Of a stretch of 5,324 nt of DNA, positions 1 through 5,281 are shown one piece after another; within the stretch, counting starts at the first letter, position 1; every line of letters starts with the position of its first letter. The notes below the pieces were generated by a model, which was given only the letters and a program-made list of their open reading frames with translations, did not search any database and had not been told where the DNA came from. Both the position numbers and the translations under genes were made by a program. Origin of the DNA: an uncultured Lachnobacterium sp. GTDB lineage: Bacteria > Bacillota > Clostridia > Lachnospirales > Lachnospiraceae. The DNA lies in NCBI GenBank assembly GCA_900549895.1, contig URQG01000145.1, positions 1 through 5,324 on the forward strand. The letters run 5' to 3'.

Positions 1-13
1 GTATAAGAGACAG
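1..13. other. Residual Nextera mosaic-end adapter (5' contig end)
   Basis: These 13 bases, GTATAAGAGACAG, equal the last 13 bases of the 19-base Tn5/Nextera mosaic end AGATGTGTATAAGAGACAG. The other contig end carries the same element in the opposite orientation, so this is untrimmed library adapter and not genome. Biological sequence starts at 14. Confidence 0.95.
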
Positions 14-154
14 GATGGTATGTCATGGCAATATCACTAGATACTCATACAAAGCCAGTAAATAAGCCATTTCTTGGCTGGAAAAGTGCTCTACTACACA
101 CTTACTATATGTTTTTTTGAGAAATAGCTCGGTATAGTTACTTTAAATGGATAA
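14..154. other. AT-rich 5' flank, no recognised gene
   Basis: No gene is recognised here. One plus-strand frame is open from the start of biological sequence to a TGA at 118-120. It contains an ATG at 25 and would encode 31 residues (MAISLDTHTKPVNKPF and onward). It could be the tail of a gene cut by the contig end, but it has no good ribosome binding site and resembles no family I know. The composition is AT-rich like the toxin-antitoxin genes that follow. Confidence 0.4.
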
Positions 155-183
155 TTGACATTATGGCATATATGCCATATAAT
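155..183 (+). promoter_or_regulatory. Consensus sigma-A promoter of the toxin-antitoxin locus
   Basis: A perfect -35 box TTGACA (155-160) and a perfect -10 box TATAAT (178-183) are separated by exactly 17 bp. Transcription would start near 190, just before the AAGGAG at 191-196, giving a very short leader. So strong a promoter ahead of a toxin-antitoxin pair is expected to need repression, and a palindrome fills the spacer. Confidence 0.9.
162..179. promoter_or_regulatory. 18-bp perfect palindrome, probable antitoxin operator
   Basis: TATGGCATATATGCCATA is its own reverse complement over 18 bases. It fills most of the -35/-10 spacer and overlaps the first two bases of the -10 box, so a bound protein would block RNA polymerase. 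HTH antitoxins of type II systems usually repress their own operon through such palindromes. The Xre-type protein at 388-675 is therefore the likely binder. Position and symmetry are seen directly; the identity of the binder is inferred. Confidence 0.8.
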
Positions 184-218
184 ATTTACAAAGGAGATTA
201 TATGACGGAATATTTGAA

Positions 219-401
219 TTGCGTTGCAAATTCGGAAGTGATATTACCAGAGTCTTATATTTTTTCTATTATGAGGGAACAATAATACTGACGAACGGAT
301 TTGTTAAAAAAACACAGAAAACTCCTAAAGAGGAGATTCAGATTGCAAAGGATAGAAGAAAAGATTTTATAGAAAGGGTGATGAAGGATGAGAACATTTG
401 A
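219..401 (+). pseudogene. N-terminally truncated Gp49/HigB-like (RelE superfamily) toxin
   Basis: The 60 residues match the C-terminal half of phage-derived Gp49/HigB-like toxins, ribosome-associated mRNA endonucleases that pair with HTH antitoxins. The visible core is LRCKFGSDITRVLYFFYYEG, then the family signature FVKKTQKTPKEEI and a C-terminal helix. Homology seems to begin earlier in the same frame (YDGIFELR, from about 201). The only in-frame start codon is TTG at 219, which has no ribosome binding site, and a stop (180-182) closes the frame upstream. Family members are usually about 100-120 residues, so roughly the first 50 are missing. The good ribosome binding site (AAGGAG, 191-196) serves an ATG at 202 in another frame, which gives only a 27-residue peptide ending at 285. 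An internal deletion that joined the start region to the middle of the gene would explain this. The 3' end overlaps the antitoxin gene by 14 bases. The toxin is probably inactive; an assembly deletion is the alternative. Confidence 0.75.
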
Positions 402-675
402 TGATATGCTTTCTAAGCAGTTAAAAGATGATGAGTTCAGAAAAGAATATGAAGCTATTCAGCCTGAGATGGATGTTATAAGAGCTATCGTGGATGCTCG
501 TACTTCCCAGAATATGACACAGAAGGAACTTGCTGAACGTACTGGTATTAATCAGGCAGATATCAGCAAGCTTGAGAATGGAACACGAAATCCTTCTGTT
601 AATCTGCTTAAAAGATTAGCGGATGGTATGGGAATGGCTCTTAAGATTGAGTTTGTACCTAAACAGAATATCTAA
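388..675 (+). CDS. Xre/HigA-like HTH antitoxin
   Basis: This is a 95-residue DNA-binding antitoxin. It would bind and neutralise the toxin encoded just upstream and repress the shared promoter. A Cro/C1-type helix-turn-helix spans about residues 32-86: MTQKELAERTGINQADISKLENG is the helix-turn-helix proper, followed by TRNPSVNLLKRLADGMG. The N-terminal ~30 residues (MLSKQLKDDEFRKEYEAIQPEMDVIRAIV) are charged and helical, as in HigA-like antitoxins placed after their toxin gene. The start ATG at 388 lies within the toxin reading frame (14-base overlap), with a purine-rich AGAAAGG about 10 bases upstream. Length and domain look complete, in contrast to the toxin. Its likely operator is the palindrome at 162-179. 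It could now be an orphan repressor. The family assignment is firm; the exact subfamily is not. Confidence 0.88.
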   Translation: MRTFDDMLSKQLKDDEFRKEYEAIQPEMDVIRAIVDARTSQNMTQKELAERTGINQADISKLENGTRNPSVNLLKRLADGMGMALKIEFVPKQNI

Positions 676-752
676 TCATTTCCTTGTTTTGCAGAAGAGT
701 TTTGCAAACGGAATTGTTGGTGCGGTCAAAGGCTAAATATATTGATAATCTA

Positions 753-781
753 TTGACTCCCAAAGTGATTCACTGCATAAT
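753..781 (+). promoter_or_regulatory. Probable promoter of the cysK operon
   Basis: TTGACT (753-758) and CATAAT (776-781) lie 17 bp apart, each one base from the sigma-A consensus. A small inverted repeat, AGTGA-T-TCACT (764-774), sits in the spacer and might be an operator. The predicted start site near 788 leaves a leader of about 26 bases with the Shine-Dalgarno CTGGGGG (800-806), too short for a T-box or other riboswitch. Confidence 0.7.
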
Positions 782-813
782 TTAATGTAGAGAAAACTTC
801 TGGGGGTATTTTT

Positions 814-1743
814 ATGATTTATAATAATATTTTGGAAGCTATGGGACACACTCCTATGGTAAAGTTACAGCGCATGGTGGATGAGAACTGCGCGGATATT
901 TATGTGAAATTTGAGGGATTGAATGTCGGCGGATCGATCAAGACACGCACGGCATATGAGATGATCCTTGCAGCGGAGAAGGAAGGTTTGATCAAGGAAG
1001 ATACGATCATTGTCGAGCCGACGAGCGGTAATCAGGGAATCGGACTTGCGTTAGTCGGAGCGGTTCGTGGTTATCATACTGTGATCATCATGCCGGATTC
1101 CGTAAGCGAGGAGCGCAGAAAACTTGTGCGACACTATGGCGCGGACGTGAAGCTGATCCACGATGCCGGAGATATCGGAGCCTGCATCGATGAGTGTCTG
1201 CAGACGGCGCTCCGCATGCAGGAGAAGGATCCGCGTGTTTTTGTGCCGCAGCAGTTTGCCAATATTAACAATGTGAAGGCACACAAGAATCATACCGCGT
1301 TAGAGATTATGGAGCAGGTTGCGGGACCAATCGACGGATTCTGTTCCGGAATCGGAACCGGAGGAACGATCACCGGTATCGGAGAGGTGCTGAAAGCGCA
1401 GTATCCTGACATTGAGATCTGGGCTGTGGAGCCGGAGAATGCAGCAATCCTTGCGGGCGGAACGATCGGCACGCATCTGCAGATGGGCATCGGAGATGGT
1501 ATCATTCCGGACATCCTGAATCAGCAGATCTACGATAATATTTATGTAATCTCTGATGCGGAAGCACTTGATACGGCAAAACGCTTAGCACGCGAGGAAG
1601 GATTAATGTGTGGCATCTCGAGTGGAACGAATGTGGCGGCCGCAATTCAGCTGGCGAAGAAGCTTGGACCGGGCAAGACGGTTGTGACGGTGCTGCCGGA
1701 TACGGCGGAGAGATATTTCTCCACACCACTATTTGAAGAATAA
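814..1743 (+). CDS. cysK: Cysteine synthase family PLP enzyme (O-acetylserine sulfhydrylase)
   Basis: This 309-residue fold-type II PLP enzyme most likely makes L-cysteine from O-acetylserine and sulfide in the cytoplasm. The PLP lysine is Lys43 in GGSIKTR, and the substrate-binding loop is PTSGNQG (69-75). The phosphate loop is GTGGTITG (181-188), and the serine contacting the pyridine nitrogen lies in GISSGT (267-272). Length is normal for CysK. The ATG at 814 has a GGGGG ribosome binding site 7 bases upstream and its own promoter. Two differences from standard CysK are Gln at 74 where TSGNTG has Thr, and MGIGDGIIP (224-232) where many members have QGIGAGFIP. These suggest a Clostridia-specific subgroup whose acceptor or sulfur donor could differ. 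A flavoprotein follows after 43 bases, and serine acetyltransferase comes next, which strongly supports a role in cysteine synthesis. CysM-like or other beta-replacement activity is the main alternative. Confidence 0.9.
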   Translation: MIYNNILEAMGHTPMVKLQRMVDENCADIYVKFEGLNVGGSIKTRTAYEMILAAEKEGLIKEDTIIVEPTSGNQGIGLALVGAVRGYHTVIIMPDSVSEERRKLVRHYGADVKLIHDAGDIGACIDECLQTALRMQEKDPRVFVPQQFANINNVKAHKNHTALEIMEQVAGPIDGFCSGIGTGGTITGIGEVLKAQYPDIEIWAVEPENAAILAGGTIGTHLQMGIGDGIIPDILNQQIYDNIYVISDAEALDTAKRLAREEGLMCGISSGTNVAAAIQLAKKLGPGKTVVTVLPDTAERYFSTPLFEE

Positions 1744-1786
1744 TTTAGGCGTTTGCGAATCATTAACAGTAAGGAAAAATGGTGAT

Positions 1787-2815
1787 ATGGAACGATATGA
1801 TATTGTAATTATAGGAACGGGACCGGCGGGGCTGTCGGCGGCGATTACCGCGAAGGTAAGGAACAAAAAGATTTTGTTGGTCGGATCAAAGGATTTAAGC
1901 CCGAAAGTTGAGAAGGCACATATGATCCAGAATTATCTGGGACTGCCGTCTGTCAGCGGTGAGAAGATGGCGGAGGCATTTCAGCAGCATCTTGATGATA
2001 TGGGAATCGAGGTTGCCGAAAAGAAGATCAATACAGTCTACGCGATGGGTGATTATTTCGGCATTCAGGCAGGAACCGAGATGTTTGAGGCGGACAGTGT
2101 AATCCTTGCAACCGGTGTCACGATGGATAAGCCGCTTCCGGGCGAGAACGAATTTTTAGGAAGAGGTGTCAGCTACTGTGCGACCTGTGATGCGGCATTG
2201 TATCGAGGCAGGACGGTAGCCATCATCGGATACGGACCGAAGGAAGAAGCGGAAGCGGATTTTCTTGCGGAAGTTGTCGGCAAGGTGTATTACATTCCGA
2301 TGTACAAAGAGCCGTATCATCTGGCAGAGAATGTGGAGATCATCCAGGAAAAGCCGCTTGAAATCGTTGGTGCGGCAAGTCTTACGACAAGAAATGGGCA
2401 GAGTGAAGACCAGCCGGTTGCTGCGGATTTCGCTAACAAAGATTTCATGCAGGCTGCAAACGTAGCGGAAGATAAGAGCAAAAAGAAGGAATCTGCTTCG
2501 ATGATGAGCATATTCGGCGATAAGGTTGGAGCACTCCGTACAGATGGTGGCGAATATCCGGTGGATTGTGTTTTTGTATTGCGGGAGAGCATCCTTCCGG
2601 AGCATCTGGTTCCGGGACTTGAACTTGAAGAGAATCATGTGAAGGTGGATCTGCAGATGCGGACCAATATTCCGGGATGTTTTGCGTGCGGGGATATCGC
2701 GGGCAAACCGTATCAGTATATTAAGGCAGCGGGACAGGGAAACGTTGCAGCGTTATCTGCGGTGGAGTATTTGTCGAAACGCAGGGGAATGCAGACTGCA
2801 AATGGAAATCTATAG
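1787..2815 (+). CDS. Thioredoxin-reductase-like FAD/disulfide oxidoreductase
   Basis: This 342-residue two-dinucleotide-domain flavoprotein resembles TrxB. The FAD fold starts with GTGPAG (10-15), then ATG (108-110), the redox-active disulfide CATCD (Cys131, Cys134), and a C-terminal FAD motif FACGDIAGKPYQYIKAAGQG (299-318). This layout is typical of low-molecular-weight thioredoxin reductases. The second Rossmann segment reads GYGPKEEAEADFL (148-160), without the canonical GGGxxA and HRRxxxR that hold NADPH, so the electron donor is uncertain. Ferredoxin-linked reductases of this shape exist in Clostridia. A polar, low-complexity stretch (about 198-246, with KSKKKES) interrupts the central domain and looks like an insertion. 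The start is taken as ATG 1787, with AAGGA 11 bases upstream. A TTG at 1733 in the same frame would add 18 unrelated residues overlapping cysK. It is cotranscribed with cysK and probably serves thiol redox linked to cysteine metabolism. Confidence 0.85.
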   Translation: MERYDIVIIGTGPAGLSAAITAKVRNKKILLVGSKDLSPKVEKAHMIQNYLGLPSVSGEKMAEAFQQHLDDMGIEVAEKKINTVYAMGDYFGIQAGTEMFEADSVILATGVTMDKPLPGENEFLGRGVSYCATCDAALYRGRTVAIIGYGPKEEAEADFLAEVVGKVYYIPMYKEPYHLAENVEIIQEKPLEIVGAASLTTRNGQSEDQPVAADFANKDFMQAANVAEDKSKKKESASMMSIFGDKVGALRTDGGEYPVDCVFVLRESILPEHLVPGLELEENHVKVDLQMRTNIPGCFACGDIAGKPYQYIKAAGQGNVAALSAVEYLSKRRGMQTANGNL

Positions 2816-2830
2816 TAAAGAATAAAAACG

Positions 2831-2870
2831 CGGGCATTGCTACATGATTTTGGAGTGGTGCCTGTTTTTT
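2831..2870 (+). terminator. Rho-independent terminator after the cysK operon
   Basis: An 11-bp stem pairs 2831-2841 with 2854-2864. It is continuous if four G-U pairs are allowed, has a 12-base loop, and is followed directly by six T (2865-2870). It lies 15 bases after the flavoprotein stop and should separate cysK and its partner from cysE. Confidence 0.75.
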
Positions 2871-2872
2871 GT

Positions 2873-2900
2873 TTCATAAATCGTTACTTTGTGTTATGAT
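2873..2900 (+). promoter_or_regulatory. Probable extended -10 promoter of cysE
   Basis: TATGAT (2895-2900) is preceded by TG at 2892-2893, giving the extended -10 form TGnTATGAT. A weak -35 TTCATA (2873-2878) lies 16 bp upstream. It sits between the preceding terminator and the cysE ribosome binding site, so cysE probably has its own transcript. Confidence 0.6.
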
Positions 2901-2940
2901 AAATAGAATTGATTTTTCTTTTTGAAGGAGAATGCACATT

Positions 2941-3891
2941 ATGAAGAACATTATCGAAAATGAGATTAACGGAATCCTGGGCGATATCCTGGAGGATTAC
3001 AAGAAGGAGCGCGCGATCGACAAGCGCGATATCTACAATCAGCCGGATAAGGCAGAGATTATAGATATCTTGCACAATCTGATGTCCATCGTGTATCCGG
3101 GATTTTTCCGTGATAAGAGTTATAAAATTTACAATCTGGAACATACGGTTTCGACTTTGATCGAGGATGTGATCTTCCATCTGAATAAGCAGATCATTGT
3201 TGTATTAAAATATACCAAGGCATACGATGAGGATGAGGAGGATAAGATCGAGGAGTTCGCGCAGAAGGCATCTGTGGAATTCTTAAAGAGAATCCCGAAG
3301 ATCCGTGAGTATCTGGATACGGATCTGCAGGCGTTTTATGACGGCGATCCGGCAGCACGAAGCAAGGATGAGATCATCTTCTCGTATCCGGGACTTTATG
3401 CAATCACGACATACCGTCTGGCCCATGAACTGTTCTTGTTAAACGTGCCGCTGATTCCGCGTATGATGACGGAGGAAGCACATTCCAAGACCGGTATCGA
3501 TATCCATCCGGGTGCAACGATCGGCAAATATTTCTTTATTGATCACGGAACCGGTATTGTAGTCGGTGAGACAACGATCATCGGCGAGCATGTCAAGCTG
3601 TATCAGGGTGTGACGCTCGGTGCACTCTCGACCAAGGGCGGCCAGAAACTGCGCGATGTGCGCAGACATCCGACCATCAAGGACAATGTGACGATCTACT
3701 CCGGTGCATCAATCCTCGGCGGCGAGACCGTCATTGAGGAAGGCGTTGTTGTCGGTGGTAACGCATTCATTACCAAGTCCGTCAGCAAGGGAACCAAAGT
3801 CAGTGTCAAGAATCAGGAACTTATTTTCCACAGTGATGATGAGAAGCTTCATCATGGTGAGAACGATGAGTCGTGGTATTATATTATTTAG
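2941..3891 (+). CDS. cysE: Serine O-acetyltransferase (EpsC/CysE family)
   Basis: The product transfers acetyl from acetyl-CoA to L-serine, giving the O-acetylserine used by CysK; this is the committed step of cysteine synthesis. It has 316 residues. About 1-180 is a helical N-terminal domain. About 185-290 is a left-handed parallel beta-helix of hexapeptide repeats (IHPGATIG, VVGETTIIG, VKLYQGVTLGA, ASILGGETVI). Asp187 (DIHP) and His202 (DHGTG) are 15 residues apart and match the catalytic Asp143/His158 pair of E. coli CysE. The extended N-terminal domain fits the EpsC-type acetyltransferases common in Firmicutes. The protein ends ESWYYII: a terminal Ile after aromatic and acidic residues is the hallmark of tails that insert into the CysK active site. 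The ATG at 2941 was chosen because AAGGAG (2925-2930) is 10 bases upstream; the ATG at 2932 is only 1 base from it. Confidence 0.95.
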   Translation: MKNIIENEINGILGDILEDYKKERAIDKRDIYNQPDKAEIIDILHNLMSIVYPGFFRDKSYKIYNLEHTVSTLIEDVIFHLNKQIIVVLKYTKAYDEDEEDKIEEFAQKASVEFLKRIPKIREYLDTDLQAFYDGDPAARSKDEIIFSYPGLYAITTYRLAHELFLLNVPLIPRMMTEEAHSKTGIDIHPGATIGKYFFIDHGTGIVVGETTIIGEHVKLYQGVTLGALSTKGGQKLRDVRRHPTIKDNVTIYSGASILGGETVIEEGVVVGGNAFITKSVSKGTKVSVKNQELIFHSDDEKLHHGENDESWYYII

Positions 3892-3901
3892 CGTATCAGG
3901 G

Positions 3902-3947
3902 AAAGAAAAGCAGCTTCGGCATGCATGCCGAAACTGCTTTTCTTTTT
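3902..3947. terminator. Bidirectional terminator between cysE and xth
   Basis: A long near-perfect hairpin pairs 3902-3922 with 3925-3945, centred on the self-complementary CATGCATG, with one C/A mismatch (3914/3933). A-rich sequence on the left and T-rich sequence on the right let it act in both directions. It follows the cysE stop by 10 bases and ends next to the xth stop, which suits two convergent genes. Confidence 0.93.
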
Positions 3948-3948
3948 A

Positions 3949-4707
3949 CTATACGAGGTCAATTACAAGCTCGATCGGGCAGTGATCCGAACCGAAAATA
4001 TCGGTGTGGATGGCTGCCTTTTCTAATTTGTCATCCAGACGTTTGGACGTAATGAAATAGTCGATACGCCAGCCCGCATTCTTTTCGCGCGCCTTAAAAC
4101 GGTAGGACCACCAGGAGTAGATGCCTTCCGCATCCGGGTAGAAAAAGCGGAATGTGTCGGTAAATCCGGCACCCAGCAAGTCGGTCATCTTCGCGCGTTC
4201 CTCATCCGAGAAACCGGCATTTTTGCGGTTAGTCTTCGGATTTTTGAGATCGATCTCCTCATGTGCAACATTGAGGTCCCCGCAGAGAATCACGGGTTTT
4301 ACCGCATCAAGTTTCTTTAAATAGGCAAGGAAATCGTCTTCCCAGGTCATACGATAAGGCAGACGCGCCAGTTCGTTCTGGGAGTTTGGCGTGTAACAGG
4401 TGACAAGATAAAAGTTGTCGTATTCAAGTGTGATCACGCGACCTTCTTTATCATGCTCCTCGATACCGATGCCGTATGCCACGGAAAGGGGCTCTTCTTT
4501 GGCGAAGATTGCGGTGCCGGAATAGCCTTTCTTCTCGGCGTAATTCCAGTATTGATGGTAGCCCGGCAGATCCAGATCAATCTGTCCTTCCTGTAACTTG
4601 GATTCCTGAATGCAGAAGAAATCTGCATCGATGGTATGGAAAAAATCAAGAAAGCCTTTCTGGACGCAGGCGCGCAGTCCGTTGACGTTCCATGAGATGA
4701 ATTTCAT
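3949..4707 (-). CDS. xth: Exodeoxyribonuclease III / AP endonuclease
   Basis: This 252-residue member of the exonuclease III/APE1 family cuts DNA at abasic sites and has 3'-5' exonuclease and 3'-phosphatase activity in base excision repair. All the family's active-site residues can be read: Asn7 (SWNVNGLR), metal-binding Glu35 (QESKLQ), Tyr105 (CYTPNS), Asp144 and Asn146 (GDLNVAH), Asp216 (WRIDYF), and the catalytic Asp241-His242 pair (GSDHCP). YSWWSYR (197-203) is the usual DNA-binding loop. The length is typical and the protein appears complete. The ATG has a strong ribosome binding site, AAGGAGG, at 4715-4721 on the complement, 7 bases away. It is transcribed convergently with cysE and has no evident functional tie to cysteine synthesis. 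Also called exoA in Firmicutes. Confidence 0.96.
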   Translation of the reverse strand: MKFISWNVNGLRACVQKGFLDFFHTIDADFFCIQESKLQEGQIDLDLPGYHQYWNYAEKKGYSGTAIFAKEEPLSVAYGIGIEEHDKEGRVITLEYDNFYLVTCYTPNSQNELARLPYRMTWEDDFLAYLKKLDAVKPVILCGDLNVAHEEIDLKNPKTNRKNAGFSDEERAKMTDLLGAGFTDTFRFFYPDAEGIYSWWSYRFKAREKNAGWRIDYFITSKRLDDKLEKAAIHTDIFGSDHCPIELVIDLV

Positions 4708-4734
4708 ATTTCGTCCTCCTTATTGTTTGTATTT

Positions 4735-4763
4735 ATTATACAGGACTGGGTTTTTTCATACAA
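4735..4763 (-). promoter_or_regulatory. Probable xth promoter
   Basis: On the minus strand a perfect TATAAT (4735-4740) lies 13 bases upstream of the xth ribosome binding site. A weak -35 TTGTAT (4758-4763) is 17 bp further upstream. The -10 box is convincing, the -35 box only partly. Confidence 0.6.
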
Positions 4764-4777
4764 TCATATTCTGCGGA

Positions 4778-4806
4778 TTGAGGAATTTTGATTGATAAGG
4801 TATAAT
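4778..4806 (+). promoter_or_regulatory. Promoter of the ElaA-like gene
   Basis: TTGAGG (4778-4783) and a perfect TATAAT (4801-4806) lie exactly 17 bp apart. Transcription would start near 4813, about 17 bases before the AGGAGG ribosome binding site (4830-4835). It is divergent from the xth promoter, with under 15 bp between the two -35 boxes. Confidence 0.8.
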
Positions 4807-4843
4807 TTGATTTTAGAGACAGACTAAGCAGGAGGATGTACCG

Positions 4844-5281
4844 GTGGAATTTGTACAAAAGACATTTGAGGAACTGACAAACAGAGAATTATACGAGATA
4901 CTGCGGGCAAGAGAGGCGGTATTTGTTGTGGAACAGAATTGCCCGTATTACGATATTGATGGGCTTGATTATCCAAGTCTGCACATGTTTTACAAGGAGG
5001 AAGACGGATCGGTGCAGGCGTGTCTTCGCATCTTTGAGAAGGTGGACGAGCCGGGGACGATGCAGATCGGTCGGTTGGTGACAGTTGCGAGAGGAGTCGG
5101 TTTAGGCGGGAAAATCCTGCATCAGGCAGTACAGTGGATTCGGGAGAACTGTGATGCAAGCGGTATCTATCTTGAGGCGCAGCAGTATGCAATCGGATAT
5201 TATGCGAAGGAAGGATTTCAGGTGGTTTCGGATCCGTTTCTGGAGGACGGAATCCCGCATGTGCAGATGCGGCTCACATTC
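4844..5281 (+). CDS. ElaA-type GNAT acetyltransferase (3' end lost at contig end)
   Basis: The 146 genuine codons match the ElaA subfamily of GCN5-related N-acetyltransferases, small cytoplasmic acetyl-CoA-dependent enzymes of poorly known substrate. Signatures are REAVFVVEQNCPYYDIDGLD (residues 23-42, the ElaA hallmark), the acetyl-CoA loop RGVGLGG (83-89) after beta-strand GRLVTVA, YYAKEGF (119-125), and the C-terminal EDGIPHVQM (134-142). E. coli ElaA is about 153 residues, so only a few terminal residues and the stop are missing. The start is GTG at 4844, with AGGAGG at 4830-4835 eight bases upstream; an ATG at 4836 abuts that site and is too close. After Phe146 the frame runs into Nextera adapter and adds the spurious residues LSLIHISEPTRRVV, which must not be treated as protein. 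The subfamily call is firm; the substrate is unknown. Confidence 0.88.

Noticed and set aside
25..120. 31-residue plus-strand frame MAISLDTHTKPVNKPF and onward
   Set aside because: It has no ribosome binding site and no recognisable family, and lies at an artificial contig end; it is mentioned only within the 5' flank.
700..813. Riboswitch or T-box ahead of cysK
   Set aside because: The predicted leader is about 26 bases, and no T-box motif, antiterminator or terminator hairpin is visible.
1733..1786. TTG at 1733 as the flavoprotein start
   Set aside because: It overlaps the end of cysK, has no ribosome binding site and adds 18 residues before the canonical MxRYDIVIIGTG start.
2156..2638. 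Long minus-strand open frame (160 codons) inside the flavoprotein gene
   Set aside because: It is antisense to a clear gene, with no family resemblance and unlikely composition; it is a shadow frame.
2932..2940. ATG at 2932 as the cysE start (adding Met-His-Ile)
   Set aside because: It is one base from the AAGGAG; the ATG at 2941 has workable spacing and gives the expected MKN start.
4815..4824. AGAGACAGAC resembling the mosaic end AGAGACAG, as a possible internal adapter junction
   Set aside because: Only 8 bases match, and the promoter, ribosome binding site and gene run through it without a break, so it is chance similarity.
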